From Aspidapion aeneum (taxonomy: Eukaryota; Arthropoda; Insecta; Coleoptera; Brentidae), in contig OY755042.1 in assembly GCA_963576565.1 (NCBI GenBank), forward strand, positions 992,001 through 1,056,000: a stretch of 64,000 nucleotides of DNA, given 5' to 3'. Position 1 is the stretch's first letter, and each line of letters opens with the position of its first letter. Under the pieces are notes generated by a model that ran no database searches, had not been told where the DNA came from, and was given only the letters and a program-made list of their open reading frames with translations. Of the stretch, positions 22,484 to 31,995 are shown piece by piece. Both the position numbers and the translations under genes were made by a program.

Positions 22484-23129
22484 GTTTCCAAATTTAACTT
22501 CAGAAATTAACAACATTAAAAAGGACTTACAACAGAATGGTTATTCCGAGAAATTAATAAACTCAACGATATTTAAAATTAAAAACAAACTAAATGTACC
22601 AAATTCTCAAAATAATAATCCGTTAGGTGTCATTAACATTCCATATGTTCAAGGGATTTCAGAAAACATAAGACGAATAGCTAAACACTATAATATAAAA
22701 ACAGTATTTTCTTCGGGAAATACAATAAGAAGTTTTGTAACTAAAACAAAACCAGACAATCCCTCAAATAATAAGGAATGTATTTACCAAATCCCGTGTG
22801 AGTGTGGTAAATCATATGTAGGTGAAACGAAACGCCCTCTTCAGGTTAGAGTAAATGAACATCTAAAAAGTACCCAATTAGGGGATATTGAAAAATCTGG
22901 TTTAGCAGATCATGCATGGTCAAATGATCACAGGATTCAGTGGTCAGAAGCTAAAGTTTTACATAAGGAGTCGCATTGGCGAAAACGAAAGTTTATTAAA
23001 GCTGCGTTTATAATGCAGAATAAAGAAGTTTTTAGTCAACCAAGCACGGACATACCAAACATATGGAAACCACTCCTTAAAGAAAACAGGCGTCTTAGGA
23101 TTAAAAAGGGGGCGGGCCGTCACACCTGA
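22484..23129 (+). pseudogene. PLE family 1 C-terminal fragment with GIY-YIG endonuclease
   Basis: The open frame begins at the truncation point with SEINNIKKD-like RT-to-endonuclease linker. It reaches a GIY-YIG domain (CIYQIPCECGKSYVGETKRP, then VRVNEH, and SGLADHAWSNDHRIQW with a histidine pair typical of PLE endonucleases) and ends in RRLRIKKGAGRHT. In PLEs this nuclease nicks target DNA for reverse transcription. The reverse transcriptase itself is absent, so the copy cannot move by itself. It lies opposite to Orai in intron 1. Confidence 0.85.
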
Positions 23130-23180
23130 CTGCACACCAAGTAGTATAAGTAGTAGCCTAGAGACTAGATTGTTTAGTTT

Positions 23181-23225
23181 ACACTTGATAACGGTTAGAG
23201 ATACTTACTAACCGAAACGTCGTGT
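23181..23225 (+). ncRNA. Hammerhead-ribozyme-like motif, PLE family 1 (right arm)
   Basis: Order: ACAC, TTGATAA, C, GGTTAG, loop AGATACTTA, CTAACC, GAAAC, GTC, GTGT. ACAC pairs with GTGT as stem I and GGTTAG with CTAACC as stem II. The core matches CUGANGA...GAAA...UH except that C3 is U and G8 is A. PLEs are known to carry hammerhead motifs near their ends. All three family 1 copies in the window show the same core. Confidence 0.55.
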
Positions 23226-23280
23226 TTTAAAAGAAATAAAGACAATGGAAGTCTGAAATTTTATTTCTATTAATTTTACT

Positions 23281-24179
23281 ATTATTTATTCAGCCAGAGG
23301 TCCAGCATTTCAAGAGTCGCTTATGAGCTACCGCATGTGGGGTCAAATCATCTTTTAAGGAGCTGAGGATCCTTACTCTCCCCTCTCAGTATGTTTTAGA
23401 GTCTCTTTATTTCTCCAGAAGGTTTATTGTAATTAGATATGTTTTAAAGAAAAAACTAAGATGAGTTCTAAGCTTCTTTATTTTATTTTTTTTGAAAAGT
23501 CTACCGACGCGTCTTGAAGTTATTTAATACTTCATTATCAAGGCTGATTTTTCAAACGCTCTAGGACTCTCGATTATTCAACCCTTCAAGAAAAGATTGA
23601 AGTTTATGTTTCTGGTGAATTCAGAAACAAAACCCGAAAACTGATAAATGTTCATGAACATCTCTGAAAAACCATCCTGCAAACAGAGAGACCCTCAATG
23701 TTTCTGTGTTTGCAGGGTGGTTTTTCCGAGTGAAATTTGTTAGAAATGGTAAAGGAATAAGTTTGACGGTCAGTTAAGCCAAGATGTTGGTTTTTAAAGA
23801 CCTTTTAAACAAGACATCACTCAATAGGGTTTTTTTTAGAACAATGACATTATTAATTTTGACAAAAACTTTTAAAAAAATGAGATTTGGCAATCCATAA
23901 GTTTTGATAGATTAACACACAAGTAAATGACAGTTAACTCAAAATATTAGTTTTTTCAAAGACCTTTAAAATGATGTATCACTCTATAGGGGTTTCAGTT
24001 TTAAAAAATTGACTGCTCCTATCCCCAGCAGCTACACACTTGCCGTTTCATAAAATAGATCTTTTGATGCTATCAATGAAATTCCTGGTATTACAGAAGT
24101 CCAGTTTTTCCTCAGAAAACAATAGTTTTGTAGTAACTAAAATTATTCTTTGCTATAGACACTAATAAGACTTGATAAG
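23281..24179. other. No gene seen (Orai intron 1)
   Basis: AT-rich intronic sequence. A block near 23640-23720 repeats 'GAAAAACCAYCCTGCAAAC' as an imperfect inverted pair. No coding or RNA feature is supported. Confidence 0.5.
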
Positions 24180-24710
24180 ATGGTTTTATATTTTGCAAAA
24201 CTGACATTGTATAAATCTATTATTTCCCCTCATTTTGATTACTGCTCAACTGTGTTATATTTTCTAAATTGTGAAGAGATAAAGGCACTTCAAAAAATTC
24301 AAAATGTAGCTCTAAGAGCTATACTCATGTGCAACAAAAGGACATCAATCAAGAGCATGCTAGAGAGAACCTCCCTAATGAGTATAAACCAAAGGCTCTC
24401 TTATAATCTATTTGTTTTTATACATAAGATGAAGAATAAAATGTGAGGGGGAATTCACTACCCATTTTCTGTACATGTATTGCACATTACTATGAAAAAT
24501 GTCAAATAATGTGAGTAATGAATAATAATGAATAGTAATGACAAGTAATGAAAAGTAATAAGAAATAATGTGAACCACATTTTGTACATGTATTGTGAGA
24601 GTGAATTCCCCCTCTATAAAATGCTTTCAAATTATTTAAGTGAGGAGCTAACATTTATAGAAAATGTACATTCTTATAATACTAGAGGTCATAGAAATAA
24701 TGGTCTTTAT
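24180..24710 (+). pseudogene. Jockey/CR1-like LINE C-terminal fragment
   Basis: The first 88 codons read LYKSIISPHFDYCSTVLYFL, then EIKALQKIQNVALRAIL and SINQRLSYNLFVFIHKMKN, the typical region after the RT palm in Jockey/CR1-group elements. About 120 bp of unrelated ATAATGARTAATG-type simple sequence then interrupts it, and it resumes with SEELTFIENVHSYNTRGHRN, the usual HxYxTRG end. It is 5'-truncated and broken. Confidence 0.75.
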
Positions 24711-25227
24711 CAAGGGGTGAACAGCTCTCACAATCGGTTTACACATTTCTCACAATCTTTACACAATCCCTCCCAATCACTCACAATCTGTCACAATCCT
24801 TCACAATCCCTCACAATCTTACCACAATCCTTCACAATCTTTACACAATCCATCCCAACCACTCACAATCTTTCACAATGCTTCATCCCACAATCCTTCA
24901 CAATCTTAACACAGTCTGTCCCAATCACTCACAATCTTTCCACAATCCTTCACAATCTTACCACAACCCCTCACAGTCTTTCACAATCTGATCACAGTCC
25001 TTCACAAGCCCTCAAAGGAAACTATATACATGATGACCTTTTTTTTTTGTTTTTTGGTCGCAAGAATTTTTGATGGGCTGTCGCCCCCCGCTCCTCCAGA
25101 CATGCTACACCACTGCACAGTCCTCCACAAGCCCTTGCAATCCCTCACAATCTTTACACAATCTTACCAAAAGATTGTGGATTTTCACAATCAGTGTACA
25201 CATTTTGGGTTAGCTGTTCACCCCTCA
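24711..25227 (+). mobile_element. hAT-like element carrying a CACAATC minisatellite
   Basis: Ends CAAGGGGTGAACAGCT and AGCTGTTCACCCCTCA are inverted; GTCTTTAT stands on both sides (24703-24710 and 25228-25235), an 8-bp duplication as made by hAT transposases. Most of the interior is a degenerate array of about 10-bp TCACAATCYT units. At about 25031-25120 the array is interrupted by a fragment of the hAT-like family seen at 45259 (ATGATGACC, T-run, GGTCGCAAGA). The 167-codon frame through the array is a repeat artefact. Confidence 0.8.
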
Positions 25228-25235
25228 GTCTTTAT

Positions 25236-26300
25236 GTAGGAGTAGCAGAAAATAGAGTGGACACAATATTTAGCAAAGGGATCTTAGAATTCAACAAATT
25301 ACTGGTTAGAAAAAAAAATGCATTATCATGAGGTTCATTTAAAAATCAATGCAGGAATTATGTTACAAGCTAAAGAACAATTCAAACTACACAGTCAATT
25401 AGTATAAAATACACACAAGAATCACTACATGAGGAGCAGACTTTCTATATGTGTTTTGTCCATTTTTGTAATTTTGGTAAATAAAAAAAAACTGCTATGT
25501 GTTTGACAAGAAATTAACTGAAAAGTTCATAATATACTTACCTAAAATATGGATATAAAATCAATCAAGGATTATACCTATACATCTTCTGTGGCATAAT
25601 ATTGTTGCTCTATGTATGTAGTTTGTGATGGCATCTTTGTTTAAAAATGTGAAAAAATGGACAAAATGCATATAGAAAATCTGCTCCTCACATGTAATGC
25701 AATGAAAGGGGGAGGGGAGTCAAAAGATCTGAATTTTTGCTTTACTTAAAGTAAGAATGTTTTGAGTTAATTTTATACGTGTCTCCTTTACTCCTTATCA
25801 AAATAAAGGAGGCATCAATACTAAAACTAGGGAAGCCCTTAAAATACAAACAGCTTACTTTGCCTGTCCTTTCCAAATAAACTATACAGAATAAAAATCG
25901 TTTTACAAACAAGTTACGCGCACCATTACAAATACAAATGCTAAAAATAGCTGATAAGAATATAAACTTAAACAAAAAAATGTTCTTGCAAAATCAAAAT
26001 AAACACAGCTGATAAAGTAGGGTTAGAATTGTATGACAAGATAGACATGTGGCCACTTTCTTACTCGGCTTAAGTGCTAAGTTCCACTTAGTTTAAGTTA
26101 GCACTTGCTAGTTTTGTAAAAAGTTCCACTTAAGAATAAAGTTTTGGACCTTGGTTAGGGATGCCAGATAGGCGTGACTTCCATGCTTTTGCACTTGGTG
26201 CCACGCGCCACGCTAAAGTACCCTATTGACACGCGTTTTAAATTCAGAGGAGATTGAGGAGAACATTGCTATTTTTTTGTTGGCCTTGCATTAGTAAGTA
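25236..26300. other. No gene seen (Orai intron 1)
   Basis: Non-coding intronic sequence with scattered short frames. Nothing recognisable. Confidence 0.5.
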
Positions 26301-26417
26301 AAGCTACATTTATAATCAATTTCCAACAAACGTAATTTTATTCAAATTGACGTCTCTGTGTGTAAATTCCAAGCAAACCTCAAATTGATGGTAATGTAAT
26401 GATTGTAAATGTAGCTT
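26301..26417. repeat. Short inverted-repeat element
   Basis: AAGCTACATTTATAATCA at the left faces TGATTGTAAATGTAGCTT at the right around about 80 bp, the size and form of a small MITE. A separate perfect hairpin (CACGGATCACC/GGTGATCCGTG) lies at 26503-26531. Confidence 0.6.
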
Positions 26418-26530
26418 TCGGATAGGCAGAGGAAAACTTTCATGTTTTTCATTTTGAGTTTTCGTGGGGGGCTTCTTTTAACATATAATAAGATGATAAA
26501 ACCACGGATCACCTTTGTTAGGTGATCCGT

Positions 26531-26950
26531 GATAAAACTATAGGAAAAATTTTAAAAACTTCAACATTTTAATTTGCTTCCCTCTCCTATAAATGTAAAG
26601 ATATGTAAAAGTAACATTGCCCACTTCCAGAAACGCTAGAGAGCTGAGCTTGGAAAGGCTGATAGGAATTATGATAAAACTGTAGAAAAAAATTAAAAAA
26701 CCACATTATTTTAATTAACTTCCCTCCCCTATAAATGTAAAGTTATGTAAAAGTAATATTGCCCACTTCCAAAAATGCTAGAGAGCTAAACGCTTTGGAA
26801 AACCGATAGGAACTATAATAAAATTATGGAAAAAAATTAAAAACACCAAAATTTAAATTTACTTCCCTCCCCTATAAATGTAAAGTTATATGAAAGTATC
26901 CAGGAACGCTAGAGAGCTGAGCTTTAGAAGGCTGATAGGAACTATAATAA
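26531..26950 (+). repeat. Three tandem repeats of ~135-140 bp
   Basis: Each unit contains TATAAATGTAAAG, then AAGTA-CATTGCCCACTTCC (lost from the third unit) and GCTAGAGAGCT followed by GATAGGAA. Three units run head to tail in Orai intron 1. No coding frame spans them. Confidence 0.8.
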
Positions 26951-27004
26951 AATTATAGGAAAAAATTAAAAAGCTTCAAAATTTTTAAAAAAGCATTACA
27001 ATAG

Positions 27005-27455
27005 TTTTGAACAATTTTTCGCATATTTTACTACCTTAAAACTTAAATATTATCCAAATCCTTTCAAAAAGGAGTGAAATCATATCAAAAACATTTCATG
27101 TAAAAAAAGCCAAGTACGCGAAAATGGCATTCCGTAAAAAGAATTGAGATAAAAGTAAAGCCAAGTTCTTCAATACAAATTTCAAAATGAAAGGTTCTTA
27201 CTAGTTTGGAAATATTTTTCTAAATTTGGCTATTAGGGCTGTAAATGACTCTTAGGCACTGTGCTAAATTGGACATAAAGAAGTTTGGCTGTAATAGCAA
27301 AGTTTAAAAAAAAACATTTCCAAATTAGTAAGAACCTTTCATTTTGAAATTTGTATTTGAGAACTTGGCTTTACTTTTATCTCAATTCTTTTTACGGAAT
27401 GCCATTTTCGCGTACTTGGCTTTTTTTACATGAAATGTTTTTGTTATGATCGTAA
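27005..27455. repeat. Fold-back element, family F1 copy 2
   Basis: Arms of about 180 bp (27055-27235 and 27265-27450) are inverted copies of each other, joined by a short centre holding GGCTATTAGGGCTGTAAATG. The same family stands at 2830-3185. Both share the outer AAAGGATTTGG-type border. The arms lie about 140 bp downstream of Orai exon 1 on the gene's strand. Confidence 0.8.
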
Positions 27456-27589
27456 TATTTCAAAACTTTACGGTATGAAAGGCGTCCTATAGGACGGTAA
27501 AGTACTAATTATATAAAGTGCACATTTACGGCCGTAATTGTGCATCAGTAGAAAAATATAAATCCAATAATAATTATCATTTAACTTAC

Positions 27590-27743
27590 TGGGAACAGCT
27601 GTTGGTTTCCTGCCCATTGTGAGACGTGGTAGTTTTCCGTTACCACTTCTGAAACTTGCTAGTTTGCCCTTGGTAGCACTTTTGAACAGTTTGTTCGGGA
27701 TCAGAGTGGAAAACGCCGGCGCCGCCGCCGGTGGCTGTGTCAT
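27590..27743 (-). CDS. Orai: Orai calcium channel, exon 1 (first coding exon seen)
   Basis: From an ATG at 27741-27743 the frame reads MTQPPAAAPAFSTLIPNKLF and KSATKGKLASFRSGNGKLPR and ends CCCA/GTAAGT at 27584-27590, in phase 1, which matches exon 2. The Ala-Pro and Lys-Arg-rich composition fits the variable cytosolic N-terminus of Orai. The frame is open for 17 more codons upstream of this ATG to a stop, and an acceptor-like TTTTAAACAG sits at 27791-27800, so a further upstream exon is possible and the true start is uncertain. Exon assignment rests on phase and position, not conservation. Confidence 0.65.
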
Positions 27744-28739
27744 CGCCTCTTTATTTTCATAGCTTCTTGTAGAAGAAGCAGATATTTCGTCTGTTTAAAA
27801 CCAATTTTGATATAATGACCTAAGTAATTAATTTAAGTTTCCTGAGCTTACTTAAAAGTGGAGGCACTAAATACATTGTTTATCAGGATGCGTCAGATAA
27901 GCTGAATTTGAGATATGTTGAAGGCTAAACCTTCTCGATATTTTTACAAAAAAAAATTGCGGGGGTCATAGGACTTGTTTTCAAACATTACTTATTTAAA
28001 TGCGCGTCACTGAAATATGGAAAAATATGACCTTTTGTAGTTTTTTGTAATAACTTATCGCCAAATTTTAATTTTATTATTATTCCTGTATTTCTAGTAT
28101 TCATAATTTGAGCCACTCTGTAGATATGTGACGAAAACTATATGTCAAGCATTGAGAACATACTTAAAAAGACAATTTTTTTTCAACAAAATAAAATTAA
28201 TATTGGTTTTTTATTTCTCTTTGACGAGAAGAAAAAAACTACAAAAACGCATATTTTTCCGTAATCCAGTTGCGCGCATTTAAATAATTATAGCTCGAAA
28301 ACGAAACCGATGACCCCCCCCCCATTTTTTTGAGACGAGTTACAGACTATTCCGTAGACAATTAATTAGTAAACATGTCATGCATTGAATTATTTTTTTT
28401 TGAAATACCCTGTAAGCTTATCACATAACCTATTAATGCAAACATCACTCTAGAATAGTTAAAACGACTCAGATGAAAGCAAGTGAAGTTAATTTTGACT
28501 ATGCATTTTTAGTTTCCTTTGTTTATATTTAATAAATCTCAGGTATGTGACGCAAACTATATATGTCAAAAATTGATAAAATTCCTAAAAGGACTCTTTT
28601 GTCAATAATATAAGACTAATATCAAATTGTGAAAGGCTTTCGCGGCCATCGTCCAATGGTGGGTGTGCTTTCGGGCTGTTCGGCCGTCGTCGTTGGAAAT
28701 TCGTTCTCGACGTTTCGCCATCTCGAGTGGATGGCATCT

Positions 28740-29297
28740 TTAGATGTTGACTGTTTGTCGGCTTCTCGAAGACTGGTGGTTAGTCTGTCGCGGGCGCAGG
28801 TTATATACGCTATGGTGGGCGGGGCGTATATCAGAGCTGGTCGGTGATTGGTCACATTCCCTTGATTCAGTTTTGTTATTGTGAGCGAGCCGTTTAGTGT
28901 TTTTAAGAACCGGTACCCATGTTCTGTTAATTTTAAGAGTTTCTTCAGATCTGTTGAAGTTCTGCTGGTGTTTATGAATTTCGATTGCTTCTCTATAGAG
29001 TCTTGGATAGTATGAAGAGGAGGCGCAGAGAACTTGTGTGTCTTCGAATTTTATTCGGTGGTCTTCATTGTTTAGTGTGTGGTCTGCAACTGCGGATTTT
29101 TCCGTATGTCCGAGTCGACAGTTGGCTTTGTGTTCTTTGATTCTTGTGTTTACGGACCGTTTGGTTGTTCCGATGTAGACACTTCCACAGGTACAGGGAA
29201 TGCGGTATACCCCCGAAGAACTTAGTGGGTTCCTTATATCCTTCGCAGATCTGAGGTGGTTCTCGATCTTCTTAGATGGCTTGATCCTATCTGTCAC
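28740..29297 (-). pseudogene. PLE family 2 GIY-YIG endonuclease in the inverted arm
   Basis: On minus, after RT-linker sequence, the frame reads SSGVYRIPCTCGSVYIGTTK and RSVNTRIKEHKANCRLGHTE, KSAVADHTLNNEDH, the GIY-YIG nuclease with its paired histidines, and then a basic tail. An internal deletion removed the KHNIKTIF-coding part before PSKKI. Near its end the ribozyme-like core is damaged (CTGAAGA reads CTAAAGA after a small deletion). The RT portion is absent from this arm. Confidence 0.8.
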
Positions 29298-29370
29298 TCT
29301 AGGGATGTAGGGCAGAAAGGCTCTTGAAGTAACTTCGCGGCTGCTCAGTCCACCGCTACTGTTACTTCTA

Positions 29371-30884
29371 CAAAAACTGTCATCAACCTATCGGACCGCC
29401 CGCTTTCTCAAAATGAAGTCTCAGTACTCTCTAAGGGGGGGAACTTTGCTGTTGCACCTAGGGAGGTTCCCAAGGAGGAAATAATTGCCAACTTAGAATC
29501 TGCCATTAGAAAGTTGCCCGAAGATCAGGCAGAAGAAATACGCACGGAGTGTTCACAGATTTTGCGAAAAGCCAAACCACCAAAACGCAACATTACAAGG
29601 ATGGAAGAAAAAGCCATTAAGGATCTCAACAAGGACGAAAACATTCTGATACTGCCTGCCGACAAAGGAAACGCCACTGTAGTATTGAACAGGGATGACT
29701 ACAACAGAAAGATGGTCGATCTTTTAGAACCCTCAACATACAAGAAGCTAAAAAGAGATCCTACACAACCCGCAATTAAAAAAGTGAATCACTTAATTAA
29801 GATTTCTTCATTGGAGGACCCAGTCAAGAAGATGCTATGCCAAAGTGAAGCCCTGACTCCGAGATTGTATGGACTACCAAAAATCCACAAAAACGATGTG
29901 CCTCTTCGTCCCATTGTCAGTACTATAGGCTCACCAACATACAAACTTGCGAAACATCTTGCTTCCCTCTTGCAACCCCACATCGGACTAACGGATTCGT
30001 ATGTAAGAGACTCCACCCACTTTATTGAGAAGATCAAAAACATCGTCATGGACGAGAAAGACATCTTAGTTAGCTTTGATGTTGTGTCTTTGTTCACGAA
30101 GGTACCTTTGGCCGAGGCAATGAGGGAAGTGGAACACATTTTTCCGAAGGACATCACCGACCTGTTTAAAATCTGCCTAACGACATCATATTTCACCTTC
30201 AATGAACAAATTTATGAACAGATCGATGGAGTATCAATGGGTAGCCCTTTATCGCCAGTGATTGCAAACTTTTTCATGGAGAAACTAGAAGAGAAGGCGT
30301 TGAATAATGCCCCTCATAAACCCAAAGTCTGGTTTCGATATGTAGATGACACTTTTGTCGTTTGGCCTTATGGTAGAGACAGTCTTAATGAATTTCTCAA
30401 CCACATTAACAGTATACACCCCAGTATACAATTTACAATGGAAACAGAGAACAACAGAGAATTAGCATTCCTTGACGTACTAGTAACGAGGAAAGAGGGA
30501 CGACTAGGACATACCGTATACAGGAAACCTACTCACACAGACCGCTACCTAAACAACACATCTAACCACCACCCGTGCCAACGAAAAGGGGTAATAAGAA
30601 CATTGGTAGAGAGGGCGAAAAGAATCTGCGAACCAGAACATCTAGACAAAGAATTGAACCATCTTAAAAACGCCCTCGTAGCAAATGGATACACTCAAAG
30701 CGACATAGATAAATGTATACGACCAAAGCCGAGCACTAGAAGTAACAGTAGCGGTGGACTGAGCAGCCGCGAAGTTACTTCAAGAGCCTTTCTGCCCTAC
30801 ATCCCTAGAGTGACAGATAGGATCGGACGTATTCTGGGAAAACACAACATAAAAACGATCTTCAAGCCATCTAAGAAGATATAA
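29371..30884 (+). pseudogene. PLE family 2 reverse transcriptase
   Basis: The frame is open from the junction (KTVINLSDRPLSQNEVSVLS, KGGNFAVAPREVPKEE) to a stop at 30882-30884. It contains the PLE N-terminal conserved block, LPADKGNATVVL, a palm aspartate in VSFDVVSLFTKVP, DGVSMGSPLSPVIANFF, YVDDTF (catalytic pair) and AFLDVLV...YRKPTHTDRYL. Compared with the arm and with the 51936 copy, 28 bp are missing after AAGAAGAT, between two GAT triplets. This shifts the frame and separates RT from endonuclease. The 5' end of the element is missing. RTs of this order are related to telomerase. Confidence 0.85.
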
Positions 30885-30889
30885 GGAAC

Positions 30890-31381
30890 CCACTAAGTTC
30901 TTCGGGGGTATACCGCATTCCCTGTACCTGTGGAAGTGTCTACATCGGAACAACCAAACGGTCCGTAAACACAAGAATCAAAGAACACAAAGCCAACTGT
31001 CGACTCGGACATACGGAAAAATCCGCAGTTGCAGACCACACACTAAACAATGAAGACCACCGAATAAAATTCGAAGACACACAAGTTCTCTGCACCTCCT
31101 CTTCATACTATCCAAGACTCTATAGAGAAGCAATCGAAATTCATAAACACCAGCAGAACTTCAACAGATCTGAAGAAACTCTTAAAATTAACAGAACATG
31201 GGTACCGGTTCTTAAAAACACTAAACGGCTCGCTCACAATAACAAAACGGAATCAAGGGAATGTGACCAATCACCGACCAGCTCTGATATACGCCCCGCC
31301 CACCATAGCGTATATAACCTGCGCCCGCGACAGACTAACCACCAGTCTTCGAGAAGCCGACAAACAGTCAACATCTCCTGA
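30890..31381 (+). pseudogene. PLE family 2 GIY-YIG endonuclease, plus copy
   Basis: After the frameshift the endonuclease continues in another frame: GVYRIPCTCGSVYIGTTKRS, then the histidine pair and ETLKINRTWVPVLKNTKRLA, ending SRQTVNIS and TGA at 31379-31381. The stop codon lies within the hammerhead core CTGAAGA. With the RT out of frame upstream, this copy is not expected to make the full RT-endonuclease. Confidence 0.85.
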
Positions 31382-31412
31382 AGATGCCATCCACTCGAGA
31401 TGGCGAAACGTC
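31378..31412 (+). ncRNA. Hammerhead-ribozyme-like motif, PLE family 2
   Basis: CTGAAGA (core CUGANGA), T, stem II GCCATC/GATGGC with loop CACTCGA, then GAAAC and GTC. Stem I could form between TCTC before the core and GAGA after GTC. The helix III part is minimal (C-G), as in short PLE hammerheads that may act as dimers. The intact motif also occurs at 51985-52019 on minus. Confidence 0.65.
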
Positions 31413-31857
31413 GAGAACGAATTTCCAACGACGACGGCCGAACAGCCCGAAAGCACACCCACCATAAGGCTAATATCAGTTTTTTATTTTTATTTGGCGA
31501 TAAGTTATTACAAAAAAACTACAAAAGGTCATATTTTTTCATATATCAGTGGCGCGAATTTAAATAAGTATAGCTCGAAAACGAATCCTATGACCCCCCC
31601 AATTTTTTTGGGTAAAAATATTAAGAATGTTTGGCCTTCAAGATATCTCAAATTCAGCTCATCTGACGCATCCCGGTAAACAATGTATTTAGTGCCTCCT
31701 CGTTTCGTTGGTTACTCACAAAAGCATTTAACTATATTAGGGGAGACCGGGGCTGTTTGTCTTACGGGTTGGCTTTCACACCAGCGAAAACATAAAACTA
31801 TAAGTATTAAAAAAAAAGTTTTCACACAATTTGTTCTCCAAATTTTTCAGCATAAAG

Positions 31858-31995
31858 CGGGCTGTCCATCCAGCGTATAATTATCTGCGCGGATTTATTT
31901 TTCAGGCTTTGATTGGCTTTTGAGTTTTAAATCAACCAATCAGAGCCCAAGAAAAGATAAATCCGTGCGGATAATACGTTTTATGGACAGCCGAT
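31858..31995. repeat. Short MITE-like element
   Basis: GGGCTGTCCATCCAGCG at the left faces a matching complement ending ATGGACAGCC at the right; the subterminal blocks GCGGATTTAT and ATAAATCCGTGCGGA also pair. Sequence between 31708 and 32431 is otherwise without a gene. Confidence 0.65.

Larger units (their letters stand above)
22246..23268 (+). mobile_element. Penelope-like element, family 1, fold-back copy in Orai intron 1
   Basis: ATTAATTTTACT occurs on both sides (22234-22245 and 23269-23280), a 12-bp target duplication. The element has two parts: 22246-22483 is the 3' end of the PLE on the minus strand, and 22484-23268 is a 5'-truncated plus-strand copy starting shortly before the endonuclease. 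The two 3' ends form inverted repeats of about 220 bp. A related minus-strand copy is at 58211-59658. Confidence 0.9.
28625..31469 (+). mobile_element. Penelope-like element, family 2, fold-back copy
   Basis: CTAATATCA flanks both ends (28616-28624, 31470-31478). Bases 28625-29370 are the endonuclease end and 3' tail of the PLE on minus; at 29370/29371 the sequence switches to a plus copy that starts inside the N-terminal RT coding region and runs to the 3' tail. The 3' parts thus form inverted repeats of about 700 bp. A further copy of the family is at 51936-53516. Confidence 0.9.
27860..31707. repeat. Long inverted-repeat element hosting a PLE
   Basis: Arms of about 220 bp, beginning GGAGGCACTAAATACATTGT and ending with the complement, run at 27860-28080 and 31485-31707. 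A further internal block with GCTCGAAAACGAA near 28290 resembles the right arm. The PLE at 28625-31469 is inserted inside. No transposase or clear target duplication is seen. It lies upstream of Orai exon 1. Confidence 0.7.

Noticed and set aside
24570..25073. 167-codon plus frame with LTICHNPSQSLT repeats
   Set aside because: Translation of the CACAATC minisatellite joined to a LINE tail; no protein family.
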